Positions 17,468-26,641 are shown, counted from the first letter of the stretch. The stretch is DNA of 64,000 nucleotides from JBDHTQ01 sp039808765 (GCA_039808765.1 JBDHTQ010000003.1:62001-126000), one strand, 5' to 3'. Notes: generated from the sequence alone by a model not told the origin. A program made the numbers and translations.

Positions 17468-19609
17468 ATGACTGATTCTGCACCCGGCGGGGTTGATGCT
17501 TCCGGCGGGGGTATGGGTTCTTTTTTTGGCTCATCCTCAAACGCGCTTAATCAAACAAAAGGAATGTTGCGTCGCGCCGATATTATGATGGCGCTGGCGG
17601 TTGTTGTTGTACTTGTCGCTCTCATTCTGCCTATGCCGTCGTGGATGCTGGATATGTTTCTGGCATTGTCGATCACGTTTTCTGTTTTGGTTTTAATGAC
17701 GTCGCTTTTTATTGCTAAACCGCTTGAGTTTAGCTCGTTTCCTACCATTCTTTTAATGGCCACAATGCTGAGGTTGTCGCTCAATCTGGCTTCAACCCGA
17801 TTGATTTTAACCCATGGTCATGAGGGCGAGGATGCAGCCGGGCATGTTATTCAGGCTTTTGCCGGATTTGTTATGGGGGGCGACTTCATTATTGGTATTG
17901 TCGTTTTCTCAATTCTTGTTCTAGTCAATTTTATCGTTATCACCAAGGGTTCGGGGCGCATTGCGGAAGTATCTGCGCGCTTCACGTTGGATGCAATGCC
18001 GGGCAAGCAAATGGCAATAGACGCCGATCTTTCAGCAGGGTTGATCGATGAAAATACCGCGCGCCAACGCCGTAAAGAACTGGAAGAGGAAAGCAGTTTT
18101 TTCGGGGCAATGGATGGTGCGGCCAAGTTTGTGCGTGGTGATGCGATTGCCGGCTTGATCATTACATTTATCAACATCGTGATGGGTGTGATTATCGGCA
18201 CGGTTCGCCACGACATGGATCTGGGCGATGCATTCAACAACTACACGCGTCTGACCGTTGGTGATGGTTTGGTGACACAAATTCCTGCACTTATTGTCTC
18301 TGTTGCAGCGGGTTTGTTGGTGTCAAAAGCAGGCGTAGCGGGATCAGCCGAGAAAGCCTTGATCGGACAGCTCTCAAATTATCCCAAGGCACTTGGCCTT
18401 TCATCATTTCTGATGACTTGTATGGCGGTATTGCCCGGTATGCCACCGATACCATTTTTGATGTTGGCAGGACTGTCAGGTTATAGCGCATGGACGTTAT
18501 CGAAACAGCACGTGCGCCGTGAAGAAACAAAGCGTGTCACCGCAGAAGCAGAAAAGAAAAAGCCACCAGTGGCCGAAGAGCCTATCTCGACGGCGTTGGC
18601 AATCGATCTTATTCGTCTGGAGCTGGGCTATGGCTTGTTGCCACTGATCAATACCGAACAAGGCCGACGCTTGACCGATCAAATCAAGGGGTTGCGGCGT
18701 CAGATTGCTGGCGATATCGGGTTTATCATGCCTTCTGTGCGTATTCAGGATAATCTGCAACTGCCGCCCAACACTTACGTGGTGTGTATTAAAGAGATTG
18801 AAGTGGGGCGTGGAGAAATTCGTCCCAACATGTTGTTGGTTATGGATCCGCGTGGCGATAAAATAACGTTGCCGGGTGAAGAAACACGTGAGCCAACATT
18901 TGGTTTACCTGCTATGTGGATTGATGTCAGTTTTCGCGATGAGGCTCTGTTTAAAGGGTATACAGTTGTTGATCCGCCGACTGTTATCACCACGCATATT
19001 ACCGAGATCGTTAAAGATAATATGGCAGAATTGCTGTCTTACGCCGAGACGCAAAAACTGCTGGATGAACTTGATAAATCACAGCAGAAAATTGTGGCTG
19101 ATGTTATTCCCAGTCAGGTTTCACTCAGCACACTGCAGCGCATACTGCAAAGTCTTTTGTCAGAGCGCATTTCCGTGCGCGATTTGCCGACGATTTTGGA
19201 AGGCGTGTCTGAAGCTGCGGCATACACACGCAATGTACTTTCAATTACAGAGCATGTGCGGGCGCGTTTAGCGCGTCAAATCAGTCACCAGTACACCAAT
19301 GAGGCGGGCTTTATTCCGCTTATCACATTATCGCCGCAATGGGAGCAGGAGTTTGCTCAATCGTTGACGGGTGAAGGTGATGAAAAGCAACTCGCTATGG
19401 CACCCAACAAATTACAGGAATTCATCAATGCAGTTCGCAGTGTTTTTGAAAAGCAAGCATTGGCCGGTGAGACACCTGTTTTGCTTACTAGTCCTATTGT
19501 GCGACCGTATGTGCGTTCAATTATCGAACGTTTTCGACCCAGCACGGCGGTTCTTTCACAAAATGAAATTCACTCCAAAGCAAAAATTAAAACTTTGGGA
19601 CAAATCTAA
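17468..19609 (+). CDS. flhA: flagellar export apparatus protein FlhA
   Basis: A 713-residue membrane protein forming the nonameric export gate. Eight transmembrane helices fill the first half. The FHIPEP-family signature is VITKGSGRIAEVSARFTLDAMPGKQMAIDADLSAGLID (about 157-195). The cytoplasmic domain begins near residue 375 and ends in a helical C-terminus. GGAG lies 8 bases before the ATG at 17468. An overlapping out-of-frame ATG ATG just upstream terminates quickly. FlhB, FliQ and FliR are not in the window. Confidence 0.98.
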   Translation: MTDSAPGGVDASGGGMGSFFGSSSNALNQTKGMLRRADIMMALAVVVVLVALILPMPSWMLDMFLALSITFSVLVLMTSLFIAKPLEFSSFPTILLMATMLRLSLNLASTRLILTHGHEGEDAAGHVIQAFAGFVMGGDFIIGIVVFSILVLVNFIVITKGSGRIAEVSARFTLDAMPGKQMAIDADLSAGLIDENTARQRRKELEEESSFFGAMDGAAKFVRGDAIAGLIITFINIVMGVIIGTVRHDMDLGDAFNNYTRLTVGDGLVTQIPALIVSVAAGLLVSKAGVAGSAEKALIGQLSNYPKALGLSSFLMTCMAVLPGMPPIPFLMLAGLSGYSAWTLSKQHVRREETKRVTAEAEKKKPPVAEEPISTALAIDLIRLELGYGLLPLINTEQGRRLTDQIKGLRRQIAGDIGFIMPSVRIQDNLQLPPNTYVVCIKEIEVGRGEIRPNMLLVMDPRGDKITLPGEETREPTFGLPAMWIDVSFRDEALFKGYTVVDPPTVITTHITEIVKDNMAELLSYAETQKLLDELDKSQQKIVADVIPSQVSLSTLQRILQSLLSERISVRDLPTILEGVSEAAAYTRNVLSITEHVRARLARQISHQYTNEAGFIPLITLSPQWEQEFAQSLTGEGDEKQLAMAPNKLQEFINAVRSVFEKQALAGETPVLLTSPIVRPYVRSIIERFRPSTAVLSQNEIHSKAKIKTLGQI

Positions 19610-19616
19610 TTCTGCA

Positions 19617-19652
19617 AATCATTGGTTTGAATGATTAGGTATCCTTTTTTTC
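19617..19652 (+). terminator. possible terminator after flhA
   Basis: AATCATT (19617-19623) pairs with AATGATT (19630-19636) across a 6-base loop, and a T8 run follows at 19645-19652. The stem is AT-rich and 8 bases away from the T-run, so it would be weak. Confidence 0.4.
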
Positions 19653-19691
19653 TGGCTTTTATCAAATTAGAAGGCTAGATTTTTCAACATC

Positions 19692-20426
19692 ATGGCACTT
19701 TCTTTTCGGACTCGTTTGTTTGCACCGGTTTCTCTTGAATCTGGAAAAACAATCTCATTAAACCCTGAGCAGCTTCACTATTTGCGCAACGTTTTACGTC
19801 TTACGCCAGGCGTTGAAATTGCCGTTTTTAATGGTCAGGACGGAGAATGGCGAAGCCGGATTCAAACCCTTAACAAAAGCGATGGCCAGCTCAAGCTTGA
19901 AGAGCAGGTTCGTGCTCAAACCATTGTTGAAGACTTGTGGTTGCTTTTTGCACCCATTAAGCGTGATGCTATTGATTTACTGGTCGAAAAAACCACCGAG
20001 TTGGGGGTTGGGACGCTGATGCCGGTTATCACGCGCCATACGGATGTGACCCGCGTCAATCTTGATCGACTGCGCGCCAATGTTGTTGAAGCTGCGCAGC
20101 AAAGTGAGCGGTTGTCGGTGCCGGATGTGTGTGAACCACTTGATTTAATGAATATTATCAATCAGTGGCCGTCAGATCGCATTTTGTTTGTTTGTGCTGA
20201 AAGTGGCGAAAATCGCTCACCACTTTTGCAAACGTTTGCAGGAACGCCTGTTAATAAGGCGGCTATTTTGATTGGTCCGGAAGGTGGGTTCGCACAATCC
20301 GAAATAGATTTTCTTAATAAATTACCGTATGTTAGGCTTGTTCAGATGGGGCCTCGCGTGCTGCGTGCAGAAACGGCGGCACTCGCAGCTGTGGCGTGCT
20401 GGCAGGCGCAGCGCGGAGATTGGTAA
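19692..20426 (+). CDS. rsmE: 16S rRNA (uracil1498-N3)-methyltransferase RsmE
   Basis: A 244-residue SPOUT methyltransferase that methylates U1498 in the decoding region of 16S rRNA. The N-terminal PUA-like domain has LNPEQLHYLRNVLRLTPGVEIAVFNGQDGEW. The knot domain has KRDAIDLLVEKTTELGVGTLMPVITRH, EAAQQSERLSVP, LIGPEGGFAQSEIDFL and LGPRVLRAETA-type residues (MGPRVLRAETAALAA). No strong ribosome binding site precedes the ATG. In many alphaproteobacteria gshA follows directly, as here. Confidence 0.96.
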   Translation: MALSFRTRLFAPVSLESGKTISLNPEQLHYLRNVLRLTPGVEIAVFNGQDGEWRSRIQTLNKSDGQLKLEEQVRAQTIVEDLWLLFAPIKRDAIDLLVEKTTELGVGTLMPVITRHTDVTRVNLDRLRANVVEAAQQSERLSVPDVCEPLDLMNIINQWPSDRILFVCAESGENRSPLLQTFAGTPVNKAAILIGPEGGFAQSEIDFLNKLPYVRLVQMGPRVLRAETAALAAVACWQAQRGDW

Positions 20427-20524
20427 ACATTCGCGTGTTAAAAATGACTCTCTTAACTAAAAATAAGTTTTTATTCGTTGAAATCGCTTCGAGATAACCC
20501 TTGGCATGGTAGTTTTTGATTGCA

Positions 20525-21904
20525 ATGATTATTGACCCAACCACTTCGGCCTTTTCTACAGCTGTAACGCATAAAAGACAACTTGTCGCATGGCTTGAGG
20601 CGCGTGCAGTTGCTGAAAGCACCCCACAAATTTCTCTAAGTTGTGAGGTTTTCGCCCATGATCGTCACAACTTTTCTCCTGTCCCGTATTCAGGCGAAAA
20701 CAGCTTAACCACTCTGCTTGATGAGCTTCAAGCCTTTAAGTGGCGGCCTCTTTATGAGGATAACCGTCTTGTTGGTTTACAACGCGGGGCGGCACAAACG
20801 GTTCTTGGACCGGGGGGGCAGATTGCACTACAAGGGCCTGCGTGCAGTGATATGCACGACGCAGCGCAAGATTTATATCATCGGTTGGATGAGCTGATGA
20901 GTGTCACGCGCGTATTGGATCAACAAATCACGTGTATCGGTTTTCAACCGAAAGCACGGCGTGAGCAAATGCCACGCGTTCCCCGTAAAGGATATGACAT
21001 TCTTTACAGCCACATGCCTGAAACCGGTTCGTTGGGGCAGGACATGTTGTTGCGCACGGCCTCGCTGACCTCCACCATCAGTTATAGCAGCGAATCGGAC
21101 ATGGTGCGAAAAATGCGTGCTGCCTTAACGCTTCAGCCGCTGGTTGGCAGTCTTTTTGCCAGTTCTCCTTTCCGTGATGGTTGGTTGGCATCCGATTTTA
21201 GTTTCCGCAACCGAATCTGGTTACACACTGATCCTACCCGCTGCGCGTACACCGATTTTGTCTTTAAAGATGATTTTGGTTTTGAAAATTATGTCAACTG
21301 GGCCTTGCTGGTGCCAATGGCTTTCGTGCGACGTGACGGCGTATACCATGATCTGGCAGGATACACATTTTATGACCTCATGTCAGGCAAGCTTAGTGAA
21401 AGCCATGGACTGACAGCAACTTTGCAAGACTGGATTGATCATTTAAGCATGCTATTTCCGCCTGTTCGTCTGAATAATGGGCTCGAATTACGCGGTGCGG
21501 ATATGGGGCATGCAGAAATGGTTTTGGGTCACGGTGCGCTTTGGCTGGGATTGTTGCAAGACACGCAGTCGCTTGATGCTGTGGAAGAGCTTACGCAGGA
21601 TTGGAGCTCGTTTGATCGGTCGCAGATGTATGTGGACGGCCCACGACTTGTTCTTACATCCACTGTTGCTGGACACTCTGTTTATGACTTACTGGTTTCG
21701 CTGTGTGAAATTGCCCGTGATGCGCTAAAAAGACGAGCAAAATCAGGACTGAACGAAGCCTATACAGATGAAACAAATTACCTTACCCCGCTAGAGGCGT
21801 TGCTGAGCTACAACGTTACGCAAGCGCAAGAAATGGTGCGTTATTTTATGGACGATTGGAACACGGATGTGAACGCTATCTTTTCCGTGTGCAAACTAAA
21901 ATAA
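20525..21904 (+). CDS. glutamate-cysteine ligase-like protein with altered active site
   Basis: A 459-residue protein of the alphaproteobacterial/plant GCL family (glutathione synthesis, step one). Overall similarity is clear: MPETGSLGQDMLLRT, FSSE-type YSSESDMVRK, LTLQPLVGSLFASSPF, FKDDFGFENYVNWALLVPMAFV and LELRGADMG. However, key positions differ from the family as I know it. The GTEHEKF motif is SLSCEVF (first Glu is Ser39, second kept as Glu41). LEPGGQFEL is LGPGGQIAL (Gly95 and Ala101 replace Glu). The VQVN strand is LTSTIS. Those Glu bind metal and substrate, so activity is doubtful. The ATG at 20525 is preferred over an upstream TTG. It follows rsmE in the usual place for gshA. Confidence 0.75.
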   Translation: MIIDPTTSAFSTAVTHKRQLVAWLEARAVAESTPQISLSCEVFAHDRHNFSPVPYSGENSLTTLLDELQAFKWRPLYEDNRLVGLQRGAAQTVLGPGGQIALQGPACSDMHDAAQDLYHRLDELMSVTRVLDQQITCIGFQPKARREQMPRVPRKGYDILYSHMPETGSLGQDMLLRTASLTSTISYSSESDMVRKMRAALTLQPLVGSLFASSPFRDGWLASDFSFRNRIWLHTDPTRCAYTDFVFKDDFGFENYVNWALLVPMAFVRRDGVYHDLAGYTFYDLMSGKLSESHGLTATLQDWIDHLSMLFPPVRLNNGLELRGADMGHAEMVLGHGALWLGLLQDTQSLDAVEELTQDWSSFDRSQMYVDGPRLVLTSTVAGHSVYDLLVSLCEIARDALKRRAKSGLNEAYTDETNYLTPLEALLSYNVTQAQEMVRYFMDDWNTDVNAIFSVCKLK

Positions 21905-21911
21905 CGCATTG

Positions 21912-22256
21912 TTATTTTTGTGATTGCTCTTTTTGTGGTTGAGAGTCTTTCTCTGCGGCAGACACGCCCAACTCACCCATCGGTTGGCCAGTTTGCAAAG
22001 AAAACAAAACGATCTTTGCTTGTCCTCGCTGTTCAATTAAGGCCGCGAGGGTGCTTTCGTTCATTGAAAATGAAATTATTTTTTGTGCGTCAATTTGCGT
22101 GCGCCATGACGTGTGGATACGATCAGGTGTCATTTGTGCAGCCAAAGGGGCGGGCTTGGGCGACATGTGTTGCAGGCCATAAAATACGCCACCGATCATA
22201 AAAATGAGCAAAACTGTCATTATTCCGACAATAATTTGAACGCTTTTTAACGACAT
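21912..22256 (-). CDS. hypothetical small membrane protein, 114 residues
   Basis: One N-terminal transmembrane helix (IIVGIMTVLLIFMIGGVFYGL, about 8-28) anchors a periplasmic domain of about 80 residues with a beta-rich segment (KIISFSMNESTLAALIEQRGQAKIVLFSLQTGQ) and a Glu/Gln/Lys tail. AAGGA upstream of the ATG supports the start. It is convergent with the gshA-like gene; their stops are 8 bases apart. I do not recognise a named family; similar short anchored proteins are common in alphaproteobacteria. Confidence 0.65.
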   Translation of the reverse strand: MSLKSVQIIVGIMTVLLIFMIGGVFYGLQHMSPKPAPLAAQMTPDRIHTSWRTQIDAQKIISFSMNESTLAALIEQRGQAKIVLFSLQTGQPMGELGVSAAEKDSQPQKEQSQK

Positions 22257-22457
22257 TCAATCAATCCTTATTGATAATGTTCACGAAAGATCACTGCATC
22301 GTTAACATCATACGAGCAGTTATCATGCTTCAACTTTATCATGAATTGCGACTATAACCAGTTCTTAATAAGGTCAAGTTTAGTATTGTATATTATGAAT
22401 GAGATAAGAGTACTAACGGATGAATTCAATTATTGGGGAAGTGAGAATTTTCACCCA

Positions 22458-23189
22458 ATGACAACTTTTCGGGTTATGCAAAATGATATTTACGAAAAAG
22501 CCGATTCCGCCTCACACTATTCCATTCGCTCTCCTGCGCAGTTGTTAAAAGGTAAAATTGTGCAGTTTGTTGATGTTGTGCGCTCTGCGTTTGATCTCGA
22601 TGGCGGACGCAGCGGTAACAATGTAAATCGCTTTGCCTGCTTGCTGACGGGTCTTCCGCCAGAGCACCCCGATCATACAGCTGAAAATTATAAAGAAGCA
22701 CATTTTATGATGGATCGTAACGGCAACTTGATGCGTGATTCTACGATGCGCTCGTTAAAAGAAGATCCGCAGTGTATTGCCGGTATGAACAGCAATTCCA
22801 TTGCGGTGGCTGTGGTGGGGGATACGGTAAGCGGCGAACAACGCTCTGCGCTGCAGGTCTGTAAACAGCAACTTGAAAACATTGTGTGGCAACCTGTAAC
22901 AATTACGGGAACGCCAGAATTCGTGAAGCAATTGGCTTTATCTGCTTCTGGTCCGGCGCTCTCGAATGGCCTTGCCGGGTTGCAAAATGCTCCTTCGATG
23001 GGGGTACCTGCGTTTTCAAATTATAGTATGCCTAGCCTGGGGGGCGGGAGTGTAAGAGTGCGCAAGCTCAATCCTATCCAACGTTCTTTTCCTGCACAAG
23101 AGGATGAACTGATGCCACAAGCCTCAGTTGTTGGGGAGCAAAGCACGTTTCTGCAATCTCTCACTGAAGATGAAAGCGGCTCAGCTTAG
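22458..23189 (+). CDS. hypothetical protein with weak PGRP/amidase-fold resemblance
   Basis: A 243-residue protein without a signal peptide. The middle part reads HTAENYKEAHFMMDRNGNLMRD, then AGMNSNSIAVAVVGDTVSGEQRSALQVCKQQL. That layout recalls the strands of peptidoglycan-recognition/AmpD-type amidases (H.VIDRDG, then GHNSGSIGIALVGD, then T..Q..AL..L). The zinc-binding His pair expected before it is replaced by CLLTG, so it would not be a working zinc amidase. The start is uncertain: ATG 22458, 22395 and 22341 are in frame, and GGGGAAGTGAG before 22458 favours the short form. The C-terminal 60 residues are low complexity. Confidence 0.5.
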   Translation: MTTFRVMQNDIYEKADSASHYSIRSPAQLLKGKIVQFVDVVRSAFDLDGGRSGNNVNRFACLLTGLPPEHPDHTAENYKEAHFMMDRNGNLMRDSTMRSLKEDPQCIAGMNSNSIAVAVVGDTVSGEQRSALQVCKQQLENIVWQPVTITGTPEFVKQLALSASGPALSNGLAGLQNAPSMGVPAFSNYSMPSLGGGSVRVRKLNPIQRSFPAQEDELMPQASVVGEQSTFLQSLTEDESGSA

Positions 23190-23261
23190 GGTGTCGCTTC
23201 AGCGCAGTATTTTTTCGGAATTTCATTGCGTTATAAAGCTTTTTTTTGCAACATCTTTTCT

Positions 23262-24191
23262 ATGCCCTCTTATCATCTTGTCATTACGGAAGAATGTGCC
23301 AATCAGCGACTGGATAAAGCGCTTACAACGCTTTTGGCTGCACAGGGTATTGCCTGTTCGCGTGCGCGTATACAAAGCGCCATTGAAGAAAATGGGGTGC
23401 AGCCCTACAAGGCCGCTGCAGACAAAGTAAAAGCGGGTGAACAGTATCAACTCACGTTAAATGACCCCGTCGCGCTGGAAGCTGTTGCTCAAGACATTCC
23501 ACTGGAAGTGGTGTTTGAGGATGACGACGTGATTGTCCTGAATAAAGCGGCGGGATTGGTAGTACATCCTGCTGCGGGGAACTGGGAAGGGACGGTCGTC
23601 AATGCGCTTTTGCACCATTGTGCCGGACAACTTTCAGGGATAGGTGGCGTGCAACGCCCTGGCATCGTTCATCGTCTTGATAAAGAAACAAGCGGTTTAA
23701 TGGTGGTTGCAAAAAATGACTTTTCCCATCAGCATTTGAGTCAGCAGTTTTCTGATCGCACATTAAGCAGAACATACCTTGCTCTTGTGTGGGGTGTGCC
23801 TAAAGCTCGACACGGCCGTATCGATCAGCCGATTGGTCGCGATCCTGTCCATCGGCAGAAGATGGCGATTGCAAAGCGCGAGGGGCAAGGTAAGGTGGCG
23901 ATCACAGATTATCAGGTTCAGCACGTTTATGGTGAGGGTGTGGCGAGCCTCATTTCATGTAAATTGTTAACGGGCCGAACACACCAAATTCGCGTTCATT
24001 TGGCCTGGTTGGGGCATCCTTTGATTGGCGATCCGGTCTATGGCGGGCAAAAAAAGAATAAATTTCAAGAGTTTAGACGGCAAGCTTTGCACGCGGCTGA
24101 ATTGCAGTTCGTGCACCCACGCACGCAACAACTGGTCCATTTTAACGCACCATTACCAAAAGATTTCCTTTGGCTAATGGAGCAGCTATAA
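23262..24191 (+). CDS. rluD: 23S rRNA pseudouridine synthase RluD family
   Basis: A 309-residue protein with an N-terminal S4 RNA-binding domain (ECANQRLDKALTTLLAAQG...ARIQSAIEENGVQPYKAADKVKAG) and a RluA-type catalytic domain. The catalytic Asp is in the HRLDKETSGLMVVAKN motif. LTGRTHQIRVHLAWLGHPLIGDPVYGG completes the family signature. It makes pseudouridines 1911, 1915 and 1917 in helix 69 in E. coli. The start is uncertain: ATG 23262 has no ribosome binding site, and a TTG lies at 23226. rpoH follows after 10 bases, the usual alphaproteobacterial order. Confidence 0.94.
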   Translation: MPSYHLVITEECANQRLDKALTTLLAAQGIACSRARIQSAIEENGVQPYKAAADKVKAGEQYQLTLNDPVALEAVAQDIPLEVVFEDDDVIVLNKAAGLVVHPAAGNWEGTVVNALLHHCAGQLSGIGGVQRPGIVHRLDKETSGLMVVAKNDFSHQHLSQQFSDRTLSRTYLALVWGVPKARHGRIDQPIGRDPVHRQKMAIAKREGQGKVAITDYQVQHVYGEGVASLISCKLLTGRTHQIRVHLAWLGHPLIGDPVYGGQKKNKFQEFRRQALHAAELQFVHPRTQQLVHFNAPLPKDFLWLMEQL

Positions 24192-24201
24192 TAGGTGCCA
24201 C

Positions 24202-25113
24202 ATGGCCAATACATCTAACCTTCCTGTTCTCGCTTCTGAAGACGGATTAACGCGTTACATGGCGGAAATTCGGGCTTTTCCCATGCTCACAGAAGAAGAG
24301 GAATATATGCTTGCCCAGCGCTGGCGTGAGCACGGCGACCGCGCCGCTGCCCATCGTTTGGTGACCAGCCATTTGCGTTTGGTGGCCCGCATCGCCATGG
24401 GATACCGTGGCTATGGTTTACCGGTTACGGACCTCATTTCTGAGGGGCATATCGGCTTAATGCAGGCTGTGCGCAAGTTTGATCCGGATAAAGGGTTTCG
24501 TTTGGCAACCTATGCGATCTGGTGGATTCGTGCAGCGATTCAAGAATACATTTTACACTCATGGTCTTTAGTAAAAATTGGCACGACTGCGGCGCAAAAA
24601 AAGTTGTTCTTTAATCTGCGGCGCATGCGTAATCAGCTGGATGCTTTGGATGGTAAGGAAATTTCTTCTGACGAAGCGCGCGACATCGCTGATAAATTAA
24701 GAGTCAGTGAGCGCGAAGTGGTCGAGATGAATCGCCGCTTAATCGCACCCGATCATTCCTTAAACGCACCCATCAGTGTGGATGGAGAGGGGGAATGGCA
24801 GGATTTTCTGCAAGATGAGCGCGCCAACCAAGAAGTACGCTTAATTGAATCAGATGAGAAAGATAAACGTGTTTTATTGCTTACCCATGCACTTGGACAA
24901 TTAAATGCGCGCGAAAAGCGTATTATTGAAGCACGTCAATTGCAAGATGAACCGACGACACTGGAAGAGCTGAGTCAAGAGTTTGGTGTTAGCCGTGAGC
25001 GCGTGCGCCAGATTGAAAATCGTGCGCTGGAAAAAGTGCAACATGCCGTCCGCTCGGCAGCGATGCGCGACAATGAGCGATCAGAAATAAAGGCACTCGT
25101 TGAAGCAGAGTAG
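24202..25113 (+). CDS. rpoH: heat shock sigma factor RpoH (sigma-32)
   Basis: A 303-residue sigma-70-family factor. Region 2 (HLRLVARIAMGYRGYGLPVTDLISEGHIGLMQAVRKFDPDKGFRLATYAIWWIRAAIQEYI) is followed by the RpoH box, here QKKLFFNLRR, and region 4 with HTH LEELSQEFGVSRERVRQIENRALEKV. AGGTG precedes the ATG. The RpoH box distinguishes it from RpoD. It should direct heat-shock genes, possibly including the nearby hslO. Confidence 0.98.
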   Translation: MANTSNLPVLASEDGLTRYMAEIRAFPMLTEEEEYMLAQRWREHGDRAAAHRLVTSHLRLVARIAMGYRGYGLPVTDLISEGHIGLMQAVRKFDPDKGFRLATYAIWWIRAAIQEYILHSWSLVKIGTTAAQKKLFFNLRRMRNQLDALDGKEISSDEARDIADKLRVSEREVVEMNRRLIAPDHSLNAPISVDGEGEWQDFLQDERANQEVRLIESDEKDKRVLLLTHALGQLNAREKRIIEARQLQDEPTTLEELSQEFGVSRERVRQIENRALEKVQHAVRSAAMRDNERSEIKALVEAE

Positions 25114-25148
25114 GTTTTTAGCAATTTTTCTTTTTATTTGACCTTTGA

Positions 25149-25385
25149 TTAGTGATCAAGGTTTTTGATTAAATCGGCAGTAGCGACCATTGCTAAAGCG
25201 GTATTCTGTGCTGCCTGAGCGAGCACGCCCATCCCGCAAGTTTTGGGTTCATGCAAATGCATACATTCTTGGTATGCATTAGATGCGCTTGTCCCGTTAT
25301 CAGTAAAAGGAAATTGTGTTACCGCGAAAGACATGACAAATCCTGCGACCAAACTTGAAAAAATGGAGGATACGCTTTTCATCAT
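25149..25385 (-). CDS. small exported protein, 78 residues
   Basis: The sequence starts MMKSVSSIFSSLVAGFVMSFAVTQFPF, a plausible signal peptide or membrane segment. The mature part has two cysteines (YQECMHLHEPKTCGMG), which could form a disulfide in the periplasm, then an Ala-rich helix. AAGGA stands 4-8 bases before the two adjacent ATG codons at 25385 and 25382. It is monocistronic and convergent with rpoH. No family is recognised. Confidence 0.6.
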   Translation of the reverse strand: MMKSVSSIFSSLVAGFVMSFAVTQFPFTDNGTSASNAYQECMHLHEPKTCGMGVLAQAAQNTALAMVATADLIKNLDH

Positions 25386-25492
25386 ATATTCCTTAGAGCA
25401 ATTGAAATTGTGTCTGTTATTATACTCAAGACCAATTGATTACAATTGAAAACTTAAAAAATGTCTCTATCGGTTTTAAAAAATCTATTACA

Positions 25493-25885
25493 TTAGGTAC
25501 AGGCTGTGCCAGGTTTTTTTTCTATTTTACGTTGCTGCTTCACAAAATCGAGAATTTTATTCGATAAATCAACTGTTGTTACGTGTGATTTATCACCTTT
25601 GTTCGGTGTAGCTATGACGGCGGCATGGAGAGCTTTTAGTGCGGAATTTCTGGGTGGCTTTTGGCTCACGCGCAGATTAAAAATAACTCTAACATTATGA
25701 CACAGCGTTTTTCTTGGGGTAAGATGGTTGTTACCAGGGTCTTTAAAAGATGTATTATGAATAAATACCGCTGTTTTGATGCGAGCAATCAAGTCTTCAT
25801 CATCATGAACAGGTGTCACAAGATCAAGGAAATGAGGAGAGGGGGCGACTGAGGGTGTGGGTGGAGGGCCAGCTGTCGCCGACAA
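25493..25885 (-). CDS. hypothetical protein, start disrupted by a frameshift at an A10 tract
   Basis: The open frame from 25885 has only a TTG start and no ribosome binding site. Sixteen bases further upstream, ATG ACT followed by ten A residues (25901 to 25886 on the minus strand) is out of frame by one base. With nine A residues it would join to give MTKKKLSATAGPPPTPS, a natural-looking N-terminus. The protein (about 135 residues) has a Pro-rich start, then LIARIKTAVFIHNTSF and VRVIFNLRVSQKP, which could be a small mixed alpha/beta domain. The tract may be a phase-variable switch, a slippage site, a sequencing error or an early pseudogene change. No family is recognised. Confidence 0.45.
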   Translation of the reverse strand: MSATAGPPPTPSVAPSPHFLDLVTPVHDDEDLIARIKTAVFIHNTSFKDPGNNHLTPRKTLCHNVRVIFNLRVSQKPPRNSALKALHAAVIATPNKGDKSHVTTVDLSNKILDFVKQQRKIEKKPGTACT

Positions 25886-25977
25886 TTTTTTTTTTAGTCA
25901 TCTTTATTACTCTTTTTAATGTCGTTTCTTAGAGTTTAGTAATTTTGAATATTTTAAATCAAGAATAATCATAAAAA

Positions 25978-26559
25978 TTAAGAAAAAATTTTATCTTCTG
26001 CATCGCACTCGTCTTTTGCGTTGATGATCATCCGCGCAAGCTGGAGTGAGAACCCGGCGCGGGCAAGTGCAGCCGTATGCTTTTCTCTTAAAGTCTCACG
26101 GTCTGTTTTGGTGCAAAAGGGTCCTAGTTTTTTTCGTTTTGCAAAAATAAGGGCTGCCTGGGCATCACTTTGTTCGTCTTCGTTCAACAGATGATCTACT
26201 GTCTCACTTTTTACACCTTTTAGCAGAAGTTTTTGTCGGATGTGTTGGCGCGACCGCCCAGCACGACGAAGCGATGACAGCTTAGCTTGCGCAAAGGATT
26301 GATCATCAATAATGCAAGATTGGCAGAGACGATCAAGAATTTCATCAATCCAGTGGCTTGTTTCAGAGGGCACAACATTTCCGCGAATTTTATCACGCAT
26401 CAGGCCGCGTTTTAAAACAGTGGCGACACCATCACGACTGGCAGCATAACGCTCCAGATACTTGAGGGCACGCTCAAAGAGTCGCTCTTTTGTGATGGTA
26501 ATGGGCTTGTTCGTACAAGGGCGATGTGCAGAGGGCGGTCGATGTGTAGGAGAGAACAT
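25978..26559 (-). CDS. recX: regulatory protein RecX
   Basis: A 193-residue protein of the RecX family, which binds RecA filaments and limits recombinase activity. Family features are ALKYLERYAASRDGVATVLKRGLMRDK, then ILDRLCQSCIIDDQSFAQAKLSSLRRAGRSRQHIRQKLLLKGV, a repeat of three-helix units. The ATG at 26559 has no visible ribosome binding site. recA is not in the window. No SOS box is seen in its 82-base upstream gap, which it shares with divergent hslO. Confidence 0.85.
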   Translation of the reverse strand: MFSPTHRPPSAHRPCTNKPITITKERLFERALKYLERYAASRDGVATVLKRGLMRDKIRGNVVPSETSHWIDEILDRLCQSCIIDDQSFAQAKLSSLRRAGRSRQHIRQKLLLKGVKSETVDHLLNEDEQSDAQAALIFAKRKKLGPFCTKTDRETLREKHTAALARAGFSLQLARMIINAKDECDAEDKIFS

Positions 26560-26641
26560 TTGTTAATTTTGAATGCGACGATTAACCCCGTCAAGACATT
26601 TGCGAAAAAACTCGACTTTATAAACTTAAGCTGCCAAAAGA

